Shown: positions 36,771 through 47,517, counted from the first letter of the stretch. The stretch: DNA of 64,000 bases from Photobacterium frigidiphilum (GCF_003025615.1 NZ_PYMJ01000001.1:186001-250000); one strand, 5' to 3'. A program made the numbers and translations. The notes: generated from the letters alone by a model not told the origin.

Positions 36771-36861
36771 AATGAGCCAACACCCAATGATATGGATAAT
36801 TTACTATTAAGCGCCTTAACGAATTAAGACTATAGTAACTGGGTATAACAATCATCATCTC

Positions 36862-36897
36862 AAATAAAAAGTGCCAACTATAATAGCCAGCACTTAA
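36862..36897 (-). terminator. Terminator of fadD (weak stem)
   Basis: AAGTGC and GCACTT arms around a 15-base loop, followed on the minus strand by TTTTTATTT. Confidence 0.5.
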
Positions 36898-36987
36898 TTG
36901 TAACCTTTTTTAACTCTAGCGTATTTCGGTTTTTAACTCCCGAATACATTATCAGAAACAAAGGCTTCATCAAAAGCAAAAGCTTCG

Positions 36988-38679
36988 TTATGCATCTTGA
37001 GATTTAGCTGCATTTTCCGACTCTTCACGCAAAGCACGACGTAAAATTTTACCTACGCTGGTCTTTGGTAACTCTTCGCGGAATTCAACAATTTTAGGAA
37101 TTTTATACCCTGTTAAATACTCACGGCAGTGCGTTAAAAGCTCATCGCGCGTTAGGCTCGAATCACGAGGAACAACGCACACTTTCACAATTTCGCCTGA
37201 CACTTCGTGCTCTTGCCCGATTGCTGCAACTTCAAGCACTTTAGGGTGAAGTGCTATAACATCTTCAATTTCATTCGGATAAACATTAAATCCAGAAACA
37301 AGGATCATGTCTTTCTTACGATCAACAATGTGCAGGAAACCTTCATCATCAAACCGAACAACATCACCAGTTGAAAGCCAACCATCATCAGTCAAGACTT
37401 CTTTCGTCGCCTCAGGGCGTTGCCAGTAACCTTTCATCACCTGAGGGCCACGTACCTGTAGTTCACCCGTTTGATCATTCGGAAGTACATTTCCTTCGTC
37501 GTCAACAATACGCACATCTGTTGAAGGTACAGGTAAGCCAATAGAGCCATTATAGTCAACTAAGTTATGAGGGTAAGCCGCCACCAGTGGTGCACATTCA
37601 GTTAAACCATAACCTTCAAGCAAATACGTTTTTGTAATATCTTTCCACTTTTCAGCAACCGCACGCTGAACAGCCATGCCACCACCAACAGATAAACGCA
37701 AATTACTGAAGTCTAACTCATGGAAATCTTCATTATTCAATAATGCATTAAACAGCGTATTCACACCGGTAATCGCTGTAAATTGATAACGTTGCAGTTC
37801 TTTAACAAACGTCGGGATATCTCGTGGGTTAGTAATCAATAAGTTCTGACCACCAATTTCAATAAACAGTAAGCAGTTAACCGTCAGAGCAAACACGTGA
37901 TACAAAGGCAGTGCCGTAACAATTAACTCTCGACTATCGGTTAACACTGGTCCGTAAGCACCTTTCGCTTGCATCACGTTAGCCAACATATTGCGATGAG
38001 TCAGAGTGGCTCCCTTTGCTACGCCTGTCGTACCGCCTGTGTATTGAAGGAATGCGGTATCTTCACCTGATAAGAAGGGTTTGACGTACTGCATACGACG
38101 ACCTTTCTTTAAGGCTGCACGCATTGATGTAGCATGTGGAAGATGATATTTAGGCACCATCTTTTTCACATACTTAACAACGAAATTAACCAATGTACCT
38201 TTCGGACGAGAAAGCTGATCACCAAGGCTGGTTAAAATAACATGGTTTACACATGTCTTCTTGACCACATTTTCTAAGGTGTGTGCAAAGTTAGAAACGA
38301 TCACAATTGCTTTCGCGCCTGAATCGTTAAGTTGATGTTCTAATTCTCGGGGTGTGTAAAGTGGGTTAACATTAACAACGACACAACCAGCACGAAGAAT
38401 ACCGAATAAAGCAATTGGATACTGCAACAAGTTAGGCATCATTACCGCTACACGATCGCCTTTCTTTAGTTTCAGGTCATTTTGCAAATAAGCAGCAAAA
38501 GCACGGCTGCGCTCTTCCAACTTACGGAAAGTCATTACCTGGCCCATATTAATAAATGCGGTTTGATCTGCAAACTTGTGTACAGATTGCTCAAACATTT
38601 CAACCAGTGACGGGTATGCATCCGGGTTAATTTCAGCCGGCACATCTTCCGGATAGCGGTTAAGCCAAACCTTATCCAA
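36988..38679 (-). CDS. fadD: Long-chain fatty acid-CoA ligase FadD
   Basis: Activates imported long-chain fatty acids with CoA, using ATP, at the inner membrane. The AMP-binding motifs are [13 protein letters not shown] (about 215-227), YGLTECAP (about 350) and the end motif [11 protein letters not shown]. Length 563 is the enteric length (561). The start is a TTG with an ideal Shine-Dalgarno, AAGGAG; E. coli fadD also starts with TTG. A FadR-like box lies 117 bases upstream. Same order as E. coli: rnd, fadD, Slp-type lipoprotein, tsaB, yoaA. Confidence 0.96.
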   Translation of the reverse strand: MDKVWLNRYPEDVPAEINPDAYPSLVEMFEQSVHKFADQTAFINMGQVMTFRKLEERSRAFAAYLQNDLKLKKGDRVAVMMPNLLQYPIALFGILRAGCVVVNVNPLYTPRELEHQLNDSGAKAIVIVSNFAHTLENVVKKTCVNHVILTSLGDQLSRPKGTLVNFVVKYVKKMVPKYHLPHATSMRAALKKGRRMQYVKPFLSGEDTAFLQYTGGTTGVAKGATLTHRNMLANVMQAKGAYGPVLTDSRELIVTALPLYHVFALTVNCLLFIEIGGQNLLITNPRDIPTFVKELQRYQFTAITGVNTLFNALLNNEDFHELDFSNLRLSVGGGMAVQRAVAEKWKDITKTYLLEGYGLTECAPLVAAYPHNLVDYNGSIGLPVPSTDVRIVDDEGNVLPNDQTGELQVRGPQVMKGYWQRPEATKEVLTDDGWLSTGDVVRFDDEGFLHIVDRKKDMILVSGFNVYPNEIEDVIALHPKVLEVAAIGQEHEVSGEIVKVCVVPRDSSLTRDELLTHCREYLTGYKIPKIVEFREELPKTSVGKILRRALREESENAAKSQDA

Positions 38680-38795
38680 TTGTATTCTCCTTCTTTTCTA
38701 TGGCATTTCGCCACTAACTCTGCTGTATGAGCACATTAAACAATTGTTTATGCTCAGTATTACAACACAACCAACAAATAATTAATTAACATAGA

Positions 38796-38808
38796 CTGAT
38801 TAAACCAG
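38796..38808. promoter_or_regulatory. FadR-like operator upstream of fadD
   Basis: CTGATTAAACCAG agrees with CTGGTNNNACCAG apart from one base. It lies 117-129 bases upstream of fadD, where the fatty-acid repressor FadR would act. Confidence 0.4.
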
Positions 38809-38831
38809 CCATATGAAGTTTGAAGTCAACA

Positions 38832-39734
38832 TCAAAAACCTTGCGTGAAGGTCAAAATATGACGGTACACATCATTTGGGCTGTCGATATGACAATGATG
38901 ACCCCCCGTCACTTTCACCTGCTTAAGCTGCTGAAACCAAGTTCTTTCTGGGGTTTTTCGTTGTAATTGTTGAAAACCACTATGACCAACAATTGATAAA
39001 GCTGGGCATTCAATCTGCGACATTAATGCTTGTGCATGCTCTTCAGCCATTCGATACAGTGAATCACACCGCAATCGCTCATCATGACGCCAATACCAAT
39101 GTTCGCCATCCGTTTCTGTTCCTCGTTTCACTAACGGATACAGATCAGATTTTGATAGCTTGTTAACAACACTTCGTAAATTTAACGCCTCTTCAAAGGA
39201 CACCATTTTTCGTTTGGGACGCGTAGCATTTCGTTGACGATAACGTTGACGACTCGTAATGCCTTGCTTTAATCGTAAAGCGGCATTGTCTGTTATTTCA
39301 TAAAGTGGTGTTAGCCCTTCAATCAACACAATACCTTGTACTTTTTCAGGAAACGCAGCAGCATAACAGCCCGCGACAATAGCCCCTAAAGAATGCCCAA
39401 CCAAATAAAGATTTTGTACTGACAGAAGCTCAACAACCTGATGCAAGTCATCAATATAATCAACAAAGTGATAATAGTTATCGCTATGACGATGGTCAGA
39501 TAAGCCATGCCCTGGCCAATCAAGCGCCACAACATGATAGTGTTTAATTAAATCTGTAAATAACACGTCAAAACTAGCGGCATTGTCTTGCCAACCATGC
39601 AGCATTAATAACGTTGGTTTCTCTGTACCGTTATTTTTTTCTATCGGCACTGATAAGCTATTATTGCTGTTTTTAAACGAACAAAGCCCAGCCAACTGTT
39701 TTTCAGCTAGCTGAATAAAAATATTGTGCATCAA
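38832..39734 (-). CDS. Alpha/beta-fold hydrolase
   Basis: Predicted serine hydrolase. The oxyanion region MLHGWQDNAASFD starts near residue 44, the nucleophile elbow is GHSLGAIVAG (Ser near 117) and the catalytic His is in GGHHCHIDSPNDV near the end. No signal peptide. The substrate is unknown; esterase or lipase-like activity is the family norm. It sits directly upstream of fadD on the same strand, perhaps linking it to lipid use, but a link is inference. Confidence 0.85.
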   Translation of the reverse strand: MMHNIFIQLAEKQLAGLCSFKNSNNSLSVPIEKNNGTEKPTLLMLHGWQDNAASFDVLFTDLIKHYHVVALDWPGHGLSDHRHSDNYYHFVDYIDDLHQVVELLSVQNLYLVGHSLGAIVAGCYAAAFPEKVQGIVLIEGLTPLYEITDNAALRLKQGITSRQRYRQRNATRPKRKMVSFEEALNLRSVVNKLSKSDLYPLVKRGTETDGEHWYWRHDERLRCDSLYRMAEEHAQALMSQIECPALSIVGHSGFQQLQRKTPERTWFQQLKQVKVTGGHHCHIDSPNDVYRHILTFTQGF

Positions 39735-39765
39735 GTTTAAGTCTCTAATGACTGATGATATCCGG

Positions 39766-40320
39766 TTACTTAGTTACACGTTGCTTTACTTCACCTCGTG
39801 TCGAACCAAAACCATAATTCATAAACGAACAGCGAGTACCTATACAACTATGATACGCATCGAAATTATCAATGCGTATTTCTTGTTTAATCTGCCAGAT
39901 TTGAGAACCAGAAACCGTCACTACGGGAAATGTATATTCAAATTCCCCAACCTTACCTTTCTCATTACCATCTAGCGTACCGACAACCGTTAATAAACGC
40001 CCTTGGGTATATTCTAGTGGTTCAAGAAACCCATCAACATAAGCAACGAATCGACCTTGTGGCTTCTCATCCAATTTTGGACGACCATCAGAGGTTAAAG
40101 GCAAGCTTGCCATTTCAATGCGTGTCCGATGCTTTTCATTGGTAATCGAGGCAATAATTCCGCCAAGACGTACCTCTTTATGCTGTACAGATGCGGGATC
40201 ATCAACGATCGTCGCAAAGTCAGTTATTGGGGTTTCAGTCTGCGTTTTCAGGCTATCTGGTAAGCTGGCGCAGCCTACCACAAAGAAGATAAACAGCCCA
40301 AGAAATAGCTTTCTAAACAT
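39766..40320 (-). CDS. Slp/YeaY family outer-membrane lipoprotein
   Basis: Lipoprotein of the Slp family (starvation-type outer-membrane lipoproteins; E. coli YeaY is next to fadD and tsaB). The lipobox VVGC puts the lipidated Cys near residue 17; Slp core blocks include DPASVQHKEVRLGGIIASI and YTQGRLLTVVGTLDG. The open frame runs to 40368, but the ATG at 40320 (MFRKLFLG), with GGAGA seven bases upstream, gives the proper signal peptide and 184 residues. Confidence 0.85.
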   Translation of the reverse strand: MFRKLFLGLFIFFVVGCASLPDSLKTQTETPITDFATIVDDPASVQHKEVRLGGIIASITNEKHRTRIEMASLPLTSDGRPKLDEKPQGRFVAYVDGFLEPLEYTQGRLLTVVGTLDGNEKGKVGEFEYTFPVVTVSGSQIWQIKQEIRIDNFDAYHSCIGTRCSFMNYGFGSTRGEVKQRVTK

Positions 40321-40476
40321 TAGGTTCTCCGTCATAACGTTCAATATACGCTCAACAACTAATAACATCAGTAAACAGAGAGTTTATCGTAAGTAAAATG
40401 ACATAAAATCGTCGATAGGTATAAGCAGTAGCATTTTATAGTGAATCGACTTTATATGGACTTTGAGTCGATATAA

Positions 40477-40758
40477 CTACGCATAAAGATCGACACCAAC
40501 GAGATTTGATAATTCATCTCTCTTATTTTGATGCATCACACCGAGGTATGAATCCAGCGCTTCTCGATTTATGCCTTCAGGTTGATCATATTGAATATTG
40601 GCACGTGCATTAAGAATAACATCAGGGCTTGTAGCTAGCTTTGAAACGCCACTAGCAATAACAGCAGATTGTGTATTATTCACCACTGCAGCAGGCTTTG
40701 AAGCCTGAGGTTTTTGTTGTGGATGAATGGAAGGTGGTAAACGAGTAATTGACACCAT
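40477..40758 (-). CDS. Conserved-looking small protein of unknown function (93 aa)
   Basis: Not recognised as a known enzyme. A strong Shine-Dalgarno (GGAGG) is placed correctly before the ATG, so it is probably real. The N-terminal third is Pro/Gln/Lys-rich and looks disordered; the C-terminal half (DSYLGVMHQNKRDELSNLVGVDLYA) can form helices. No signal peptide or membrane segment. It lies between the Slp-type lipoprotein and tsaB. Confidence 0.65.
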   Translation of the reverse strand: MVSITRLPPSIHPQQKPQASKPAAVVNNTQSAVIASGVSKLATSPDVILNARANIQYDQPEGINREALDSYLGVMHQNKRDELSNLVGVDLYA

Positions 40759-40880
40759 AATACGCCTCCGATAAACAAAGAAACGAGCGCTAACATGTAT
40801 AATTTAACCAGTTGTACTGATTGCTGTTAATGTTCGTTTCTTATTTATTACTTCATATTTCGCCTGCTACTAAAGACGCT

Positions 40881-41591
40881 TTATTCTCGACCTGGTAGCT
40901 TTTTCCAAGTCACGGTATCACGTACATACACAGGACTCGCGTTTTCAGCAGAAACCGCTTCACCACGTGCTAATGCATATTGAGCAAGCACAACCATATC
41001 TTGTGAGTCAGGATAAAGAATCTCGCCCTTTTGAGCATTAAGATTCAGCTGACTACGTAATTCAGCATAGCTTTCCCAACCTGTACCTGCCGTTAACCAG
41101 ATACCTGAATCGGTTTGATTTGCATTCTGTTCTTGTACTAGAGCATCAGGAGCAAGAACTCGCTCTTTACCCTGTAGTAACCAATCACCGTCGATTTGAC
41201 GTCGGTATTGTCCCCAGTAAATCTCACCCATGCGGGCATCGATAGCCGTTAACACTTGCTCTGATTGATGTGTACGGTACGTGCCTTGTGCCATTGTCAT
41301 CAATGTTGAAATACCCACCATAGGTAAATCAGCACCAAATGCTAAACCTTGAGCAATACCAATACCAATACGAACGCCAGTAAAACTTCCTGGGCCTCGA
41401 CCAAAGGCTAGCGCATCAAGTTGAGTCAACTTCACGCCACCTTCAGCCAGAACAGTATCGACCATAGGTAATATTTTAGTTGTATGTTCACGTGGTGCAT
41501 ATTCACAACGTGAAATAATTTCATCACCCATCATAAGGGCTACAGAACAGTTTTCAGTTGATGTATCAACTGCAAGTATTTTGGTGCTCAT
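40881..41591 (-). CDS. tsaB: tRNA threonylcarbamoyladenosine synthesis protein TsaB
   Basis: Subunit of the TsaBDE complex that makes t6A37 in ANN-decoding tRNAs; binds TsaD. The ASKHA-type N-terminus [19 protein letters not shown] and the [21 protein letters not shown] block (about 65-85) are diagnostic. 236 residues is normal. It follows yoaA by 15 bases on the same strand, as in E. coli. Confidence 0.95.
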   Translation of the reverse strand: MSTKILAVDTSTENCSVALMMGDEIISRCEYAPREHTTKILPMVDTVLAEGGVKLTQLDALAFGRGPGSFTGVRIGIGIAQGLAFGADLPMVGISTLMTMAQGTYRTHQSEQVLTAIDARMGEIYWGQYRRQIDGDWLLQGKERVLAPDALVQEQNANQTDSGIWLTAGTGWESYAELRSQLNLNAQKGEILYPDSQDMVVLAQYALARGEAVSAENASPVYVRDTVTWKKLPGRE

Positions 41592-41606
41592 TCAAGCCTC
41601 TGAATG

Positions 41607-43550
41607 CTAGTGGTCATCATTTAACGGCGTATCAACACCGTTAACTTCCGACAGAAACTGCCCAACACGACTGATATCACGCGTACGTGGTATCTGTGGT
41701 AGGCTTCTTAAAAAGACAGCGCCATAAGGACGCGTGACCAAGCGATTATCACAAATAACGAGCACACCTTTATCCTGCTTATCGCGGATCAAACGACCCA
41801 CACCCTGCTTTAGGGTAATAACAGCATCAGGTACTTGTACTTGTGAAAAAGGATCACCACCACGTAAGCGGCAATCTTCAATACGTGCTTTTAGCAACGG
41901 ATCATCCGGTGCAGTAAAAGGCAATTTATCGATAATAACACAGCTAAGCGCCTGCCCTCTAACATCAATGCCTTCCCAAAAGGCACCTGTCGCCACTAAA
42001 AGTGCATTACCCCGTTCTAAATATTCAGCTAAAAGCTTTTGCTTCGTTGTCTCCCCCTGTACTAAAACAGGTAAATCTAACTTCGCACGAAAGCCTTCTG
42101 CTAAGTCTCGCACCATTTGATGAGAAGTACATAAAAAGAAACAACGCCCATTATTGGCTTCAATCAGTGGCGTAAGCATCTCCACCAGCTTATCTGCGGT
42201 GCCAAAGCTATTGGGTTCGGGTAAAAACCGGGGCACACACAACAACGCTTGTTGTTGATAATCAAATGGGCTTTCTAACGAGAACTGCTGTTTAGGTTCA
42301 AGTCCTAAGCGATGGCTAAAATGACTGAAGTCATCATCAACGGCCAGTGTTGCCGATGTGAAAATCCATGCCCCTTTTTGAAGCGCCATTTGTTCTCTGA
42401 ATTTTTCAGCTACTGATAACGGGGTAATGTGCAAAGTAAAATGACGCGGAGTACATTCAAACCAATAGGAATAGCCTGGAATCGAGGTATCACACAAACG
42501 ATTAAGGCGCGCTTTTAATAATGTGGCACGTTCAAATGCTGCATCTAATAGTTGGCTACGCCCTAGGGCTAATTTTAAGACATCGTAGGTGAGATCTAAC
42601 GCATCGTTTAGACGGGTTAATTCACGTTGTACTGCAGGGGCTTTCATCGCATCACGCCAGTTTCCTCGAAAGCCGGGCTCACCTAACACAATTCGTAAAT
42701 CAAAGGCTGCTTGCGTTAATCTATCAGCCGTCTTTTGTAGCTGCCGCATATCTTTTGCTTCAGTACGGTAAGCAATTTCAACGTCTTTGGCTAATTCTTG
42801 AAGTTGGCGACTCGATAAGCTCTGACCAAAATATTGGCTCGCGATATCAGGCATTTGATGGGCTTCATCAAAAATAAATACTTCAGCCTCGGGAATTAAC
42901 TCACCAAAACCGGTTTCTTTTATCGCAAGATCGGCCAAAAATAAATGATGGTTTACCACCACCACATCTGATTCCATCGCCTTACGACGAGCTCGTACAA
43001 CAAAACAATCATCAAAAGACGGACAATCACGCCCTAAACAATTGTCGTTGGTAGAGGTGATCATTGGGATAACAGGGCTATCTTCTGCCACACTATCACA
43101 CTCACCCAAATCACCACTTTTTGTCGCAGAAGACCAACTACGCACTTTGATTAGTTGGCTAAGCAGCGTGGGATCGGCATGTACCCCATGGCTTTCTGTC
43201 ATTTGACGACTGAGACGATCTAAACATAAATAGTTCGAACGCCCTTTTAGTAACGACACACGCCCCGTAAAGCCTAATGAACGCATCATTAAAGGTAAAT
43301 CACGGTGGAATAACTGCTCTTGTAAATTTTTTGAACCTGTACTGATAATCGTTTTTTTACCACGCGCTAAAGCAGGAACAAGATAAGCAAATGTTTTTCC
43401 CGTTCCCGTACCGGCTTCTACCACTAACTGTGTTTTATTACAGATAGCATCGTCTACAGCTTGTGCCATATCAATCTGAGGTTGTCGTGCCTGAAAGCCC
43501 GGAATCGCTTTATCTAGAGCGCCTTTGGCGGCAAAAAATGACTTTATCAT
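41607..43550 (-). CDS. yoaA: DinG-family ATP-dependent helicase YoaA
   Basis: XPD/DinG-like 5'-3' DNA helicase; in E. coli YoaA pairs with HolC in repair of stalled forks. Walker A is EAGTGTGKT (about 45-53), the iron-sulfur Cys set is CDS, CLGRDCPSFDDC (about 150-190), and the Walker B box is VFIFDEAHQM (about 228-237). C-terminal motif VI is TLKQGVGRLIRDKQDKG. 647 residues is normal. First gene of the yoaA-tsaB pair. Confidence 0.93.
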   Translation of the reverse strand: MIKSFFAAKGALDKAIPGFQARQPQIDMAQAVDDAICNKTQLVVEAGTGTGKTFAYLVPALARGKKTIISTGSKNLQEQLFHRDLPLMMRSLGFTGRVSLLKGRSNYLCLDRLSRQMTESHGVHADPTLLSQLIKVRSWSSATKSGDLGECDSVAEDSPVIPMITSTNDNCLGRDCPSFDDCFVVRARRKAMESDVVVVNHHLFLADLAIKETGFGELIPEAEVFIFDEAHQMPDIASQYFGQSLSSRQLQELAKDVEIAYRTEAKDMRQLQKTADRLTQAAFDLRIVLGEPGFRGNWRDAMKAPAVQRELTRLNDALDLTYDVLKLALGRSQLLDAAFERATLLKARLNRLCDTSIPGYSYWFECTPRHFTLHITPLSVAEKFREQMALQKGAWIFTSATLAVDDDFSHFSHRLGLEPKQQFSLESPFDYQQQALLCVPRFLPEPNSFGTADKLVEMLTPLIEANNGRCFFLCTSHQMVRDLAEGFRAKLDLPVLVQGETTKQKLLAEYLERGNALLVATGAFWEGIDVRGQALSCVIIDKLPFTAPDDPLLKARIEDCRLRGGDPFSQVQVPDAVITLKQGVGRLIRDKQDKGVLVICDNRLVTRPYGAVFLRSLPQIPRTRDISRVGQFLSEVNGVDTPLNDDH

Positions 43551-43700
43551 TCATGGTTATCTATACAGTATAAGATTGAGCATTATGCCAACTTTGTTAA
43601 TCTGCGACCATGATTAATTAATACAAGTATTCGTTGTTGCCAGTGTAAAGCCATAAGGAATATAGAAATCAAATGCATATCAAAGGCTATTCACTGGCGT

Positions 43701-43715
43701 GATAATTCAATTATC
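43701..43715. promoter_or_regulatory. Palindrome upstream of purU (Fur-box-like)
   Basis: GATAATTCAATTATC is a perfect 15-base palindrome. Its arms match the TGATAAT/ATTATCA Fur repeat but the spacing is two bases longer. It is followed by TTGACC (43718) and TACATA (43741), a weak 17-spaced promoter. Confidence 0.4.
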
Positions 43716-43785
43716 TTTTGACCCTGTTATAAATACACGGTACATAGAAGGGAGTGTAATTTAAAAATACCGTTCAAGGATGACC

Positions 43786-44619
43786 ATGGAAAAGAAAACG
43801 CTTCTCACCGATTGCCCCGATGCGATAGGTCTTATCTCAAAAATCACGAACATCTGTTATAAGCATCAACTCAACATTGTGCACAACAATGAATTTGTCG
43901 ATAACACAAACAAGCAGTTCTTCATGCGTACCGAATTAGAAGGATATTTTAACGATAAAACCTTCTTAGCCGATCTAGATCATGCACTTCCAATAGGTAG
44001 TCACCGCCGTTTAGTCAGTTCAGAACGTAAACGTATTGTAATTATGGTCACTAAAGAAGCACATTGTATTGGTGATATTCTGGTAAAAGCCTATGACGGT
44101 ACGCTTGATATCGACATCGCCGCTGTTGTGGGTAATTACGATACATTAGGTAAATTAACAGAAAAGTTTGATATCCCCTTTCACCATGTGAGCCATGAAG
44201 GGCTAACGCGTGAAGAGCATGAAGATAAATTGCTCGCATGCATTAAGCAATATGAACCGAATTATGTCGTACTTGCCAAATACATGCGCATACTTACGCC
44301 TGAGTTCGTAGCTGCATTCCCACACCAAATCATTAATATTCACCATAGTTTCTTGCCAGCGTTTATTGGTGCAAAACCTTACTTACAAGCTTTTGAGCGA
44401 GGCGTGAAAATTATTGGTGCAACAGCCCACTTTGTCACTAATGACCTAGATGAAGGCCCAATTATTACGCAGAACGTGATCCCTGTTGATCATAATTTCA
44501 GTGCCAAAGACATGGCACGATCTGGCCGTGATGTTGAAAAATCAGTACTCAGTAAAGCACTGGGGTTAGTGGTTGATGATCATGTGTTTGTCCATGGCAA
44601 TAGAACAGTCATTCTTTAG
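43786..44619 (+). CDS. purU: Formyltetrahydrofolate deformylase PurU
   Basis: Hydrolyses 10-formyl-tetrahydrofolate to formate and tetrahydrofolate, supplying formate for purine synthesis and balancing one-carbon pools. An N-terminal ACT domain (about 1-75) precedes a formyltransferase domain with NIHHSFLPAFIGAKPY, ATAHFVTNDLDEGPII and NRTVIL at the end. The ORF includes an ATG at 43780, but AAGGA is spaced properly (six bases) only for the ATG at 43786. 277 residues. Confidence 0.95.
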   Translation: MEKKTLLTDCPDAIGLISKITNICYKHQLNIVHNNEFVDNTNKQFFMRTELEGYFNDKTFLADLDHALPIGSHRRLVSSERKRIVIMVTKEAHCIGDILVKAYDGTLDIDIAAVVGNYDTLGKLTEKFDIPFHHVSHEGLTREEHEDKLLACIKQYEPNYVVLAKYMRILTPEFVAAFPHQIINIHHSFLPAFIGAKPYLQAFERGVKIIGATAHFVTNDLDEGPIITQNVIPVDHNFSAKDMARSGRDVEKSVLSKALGLVVDDHVFVHGNRTVIL

Positions 44620-44645
44620 TAAGCCAATATAATTATCACAGAATC

Positions 44646-44686
44646 AATAACGAGTTGAGAGTCGCTAATACCTACAACTCGTTATT
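44646..44686. terminator. Inverted repeat between purU and yecM, likely bidirectional terminator
   Basis: AATAACGAGTTG and CAACTCGTTATT are perfect 12-base arms around 17 bases. T-tracts are weak on either side. Confidence 0.6.
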
Positions 44687-44718
44687 TAGCTTTACCTTCT
44701 GTCTGCCTATTTCGTTAT

Positions 44719-45309
44719 TTAAGCGTATTCGCTGTCAATCACATCTTTTAACGAACACGGGTGTAATTTGATACACACACCGTTTTTCTTAAATGCATAG
44801 GTGGGATTCGGCAAACGCTCTTTTTCCCCAGAAGGTGAACTTGCTTTCAGCTTGATGCCCTTTTCAGAAAGTCGAGGCCATTCTTGTTCAAGTAGGGGAA
44901 ACGCTAACTCTAATACGTCTTTGAGTTCATCTGTATTCTTCGCCTTACCGGGGATCACAAATTCCACATGCTCCCACCCCTCTTGTGGATAGGTCTTATC
45001 ACTTGGGTACGGTAATTCTAAACATTCAATCGACCAAGAACCGATGTTTAAGGGCTGGTGGAAACCAATGACAATAATAGGGCGGCCATTAATCATATTA
45101 TTTGACCACTCTTCGCCATACGCTAACCATGCTTGATGAAGTGCCTTCGCAATATCCAAATCATTCACACGCAATGCGATATGATCCGCTTGGTATTGAT
45201 CTAAAGGTAATCCTAGTTCATTTGCCAACGCCGTAATACGATCTAAAAAACCGGATAAATTGGCCAACATTTGCTCAGGGTGTAGACCTATGTCGGTTAA
45301 CTTCTGCAT
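44719..45309 (-). CDS. yecM: YecM family protein (VOC fold)
   Basis: Vicinal-oxygen-chelate type protein, YecM family. Metal-ligand-like residues are in QADHIALRV (His near 43), WEHVEFVIPG and SIECLELPYP. 196 residues, no signal. In E. coli yecM lies near argS, as here. Substrate and activity are not known. Confidence 0.9.
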   Translation of the reverse strand: MQKLTDIGLHPEQMLANLSGFLDRITALANELGLPLDQYQADHIALRVNDLDIAKALHQAWLAYGEEWSNNMINGRPIIVIGFHQPLNIGSWSIECLELPYPSDKTYPQEGWEHVEFVIPGKAKNTDELKDVLELAFPLLEQEWPRLSEKGIKLKASSPSGEKERLPNPTYAFKKNGVCIKLHPCSLKDVIDSEYA

Positions 45310-45736
45310 GTTTTTTCTCCAGTAATTTTTGAATCAGCCAATGAACGCATAATTATCCACAGTTTTGCCATAAGAGGAAGCCTCAAGCACCATACGAGAG
45401 ACCTTGCAGTATCTGATTCGTGCATAATTTTCATCCGTTACCCACTCATCAAAAAAAAACGCAAACAATACCTTTTTCAGGTTGCCAAAACACCTTAATA
45501 TGTGGGTATTATTAGGGCTATACATATTAATGTATTCAAGATGCTATCTCTTAGTCCAGAGGATGTTCCGTCAAAAATACTCACGTAACGTATATTTACA
45601 TTAATTGATTGAATTCTTGTAGCCCTCTTTCGTGATTATTCTTGACGGTTGTGCGTATTGCAACTCTTGAGTACCGTAACGTTTTCATCTCGCTAATCAA
45701 TACATTAGCGTTACAAACGATTTAAAGGATCTGCGT
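45310..45736. other. Intergenic region before argS
   Basis: I see no gene with a good start. A hairpin, CGCTAAT/ATTAGCG (45691-45710), is flanked by GTAAC/GTTAC and lies just before the argS ribosome-binding site. A TTGACG at 45641 might be part of a promoter. Confidence 0.5.
45691..45710. repeat. Hairpin in the argS leader
   Basis: Perfect 7-base arms with a 6-base loop; ends 26 bases before the GTG start. Confidence 0.45.
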
Positions 45737-47467
45737 GTGAACATTCAAGCACTAATTAACGATAAAGTCTCTCAGGCACTAGAAGCCGCTGGCGCACCAG
45801 CAGGTAGCCCAGCAGCAGTTCGCCAATCTGCAAAAATTCAGTTTGGTGATTACCAAGCAAACGGTGTAATGGGTGTTGCTAAAAAGTTAGGCACTAACCC
45901 TCGCGAATTCGCTCAAAAAGTTATCGATGTGCTAGATCTTGACGGTATCGCTGAAAAAGTGGAAATCGCAGGCCCTGGCTTCATTAATATCTTCCTAGAT
46001 AAATCTTGGCTTGCAGCGCGTGCAGAAGAAGCACTAACCGATGACCGCATTGGTGTTGCCGCTGAGAAGCAACAGAATATTGTTGTCGATTACTCAGCAC
46101 CAAACGTTGCAAAAGAAATGCATGTTGGCCACCTTCGCTCAACCATCATTGGTGATGCAGTAGTACGTACCCTTGAATTTTTAGGTCACAACGTTATTCG
46201 TGCTAACCACATTGGTGACTGGGGTACGCAGTTTGGTATGCTTATCGCAAACCTAGAACGCGTTCAAAATGAAACTGGCGAAGTTTCTATGGAACTTTCC
46301 GACCTTGAAGGCTTCTACCGCGAATCTAAAAAGCTATACGACGAAGATGAAGAATTTGCCGTTCGTGCTCGTGCTTTCGTTGTTAAGCTACAAAGCGGTG
46401 ACGAATACTGTGCTGAAATGTGGAAAAAGCTTGTTGACGTTACTATGGTGCAAAACCAGATTAACTATGACCGCCTAAACGTATCACTAACCCGTGATAA
46501 CGTGATGGGCGAATCCATGTACAACTACATGTTGCCTGGCATTGTTGCCGATCTAAATGAAAAAGGCCTGGCGGTTGAAAGTGACGGCGCACAGGTTGTA
46601 TTCCTTGATGAATACAAAAACAAAGATGGTGACCCTATGGGCGTTATCATCCAAAAGCGCGACGGTGGTTTCCTATACACAACAACAGATATCGCATGTG
46701 CTAAATACCGTTTCGAGCAATTAAATGCCGACCGTGTACTTTACTTTATCGACTCACGCCAGCATCAGCACCTAATGCAAGCTTGGTCTATCGTGCGCAA
46801 GGCAGGTTACGTGCCAGAAGAAGTTACGCTTGAGCACCACGCATTTGGCATGATGCTAGGTAAAGATGGCCGTCCTTTCAAAACACGTGCAGGCGGTACT
46901 GTTCGTCTGGCTGATCTTCTTGATGAATCAGAAGTACGTGCTGCAAAACTTATCGAAGCGAAAAACCCAGATCTAGATGCAGCAGAGAAAGACAAAATTG
47001 CTAAAACAGTAGCAATGGCTGCGGTTAAATATGCAGATCTTTCTAAGCACCGTACAACAGATTACATCTTCGATTGGGACAACATGTTGGCATTCGAAGG
47101 TAACACAGCACCGTACATGCAATACGCATATACGCGTGTAGCTTCTATCTTTAAGCGTGCAGACGTGAACCTAGCAGATCTGACTCATCCTATTGTGATC
47201 AACGATGAGAAAGAGCAAGCACTTCTATCAACTCTTCTTCAGTTTGAAGAAGCAGTACTAAATGTTTCTCGTGAAGGTCAGCCACACCTTATGTGTACTT
47301 ACCTATTCGAACTTGCAGGTAAATTCTCAAGCTTCTATGAAGCTTGCCCAATTTTGAATGCTGAAGAAGCTGTGAAGCAGAGCCGCCTGAAGCTTGCTCT
47401 ACTAACAGCTAAAACAATTAAACAAGGTTTAGACCTACTAGGCATCGAAACCCTTGAACGTATGTAA
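45737..47467 (+). CDS. argS: Arginyl-tRNA synthetase
   Basis: Class I synthetase charging tRNA-Arg. The HIGH motif appears as [12 protein letters not shown] (about 131-142); the usual KMSKS is replaced in this family ([23 protein letters not shown], about 374-396). The C-terminal DALR anticodon-binding domain ends in [10 protein letters not shown]. 576 residues, as in E. coli (577). The start is GTG with an AAGGA upstream. Confidence 0.97.
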   Translation: MNIQALINDKVSQALEAAGAPAGSPAAVRQSAKIQFGDYQANGVMGVAKKLGTNPREFAQKVIDVLDLDGIAEKVEIAGPGFINIFLDKSWLAARAEEALTDDRIGVAAEKQQNIVVDYSAPNVAKEMHVGHLRSTIIGDAVVRTLEFLGHNVIRANHIGDWGTQFGMLIANLERVQNETGEVSMELSDLEGFYRESKKLYDEDEEFAVRARAFVVKLQSGDEYCAEMWKKLVDVTMVQNQINYDRLNVSLTRDNVMGESMYNYMLPGIVADLNEKGLAVESDGAQVVFLDEYKNKDGDPMGVIIQKRDGGFLYTTTDIACAKYRFEQLNADRVLYFIDSRQHQHLMQAWSIVRKAGYVPEEVTLEHHAFGMMLGKDGRPFKTRAGGTVRLADLLDESEVRAAKLIEAKNPDLDAAEKDKIAKTVAMAAVKYADLSKHRTTDYIFDWDNMLAFEGNTAPYMQYAYTRVASIFKRADVNLADLTHPIVINDEKEQALLSTLLQFEEAVLNVSREGQPHLMCTYLFELAGKFSSFYEACPILNAEEAVKQSRLKLALLTAKTIKQGLDLLGIETLERM

Positions 47468-47517
47468 TAAATTTTGAGCTCTGGCTGATAATTTAAACAA
47501 TACAAACTAAAAAAATT

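Larger units (their letters stand above)
36593..36987. other. Intergenic stretch with a long imperfect hairpin
   Basis: No coding frame is supported in these 395 bases between rnd and fadD (same strand). It contains the rnd promoter area, a 7-base inverted repeat (ATTCATT/AATGAAT, 36628-36647), the 95-base hairpin at 36676-36770 and the fadD terminator. Confidence 0.6.

Noticed and set aside
45334-45525. 63-codon minus-strand frame upstream of yecM
   Set aside because: No Shine-Dalgarno, unusual composition and no recognisable feature; treated as non-coding.
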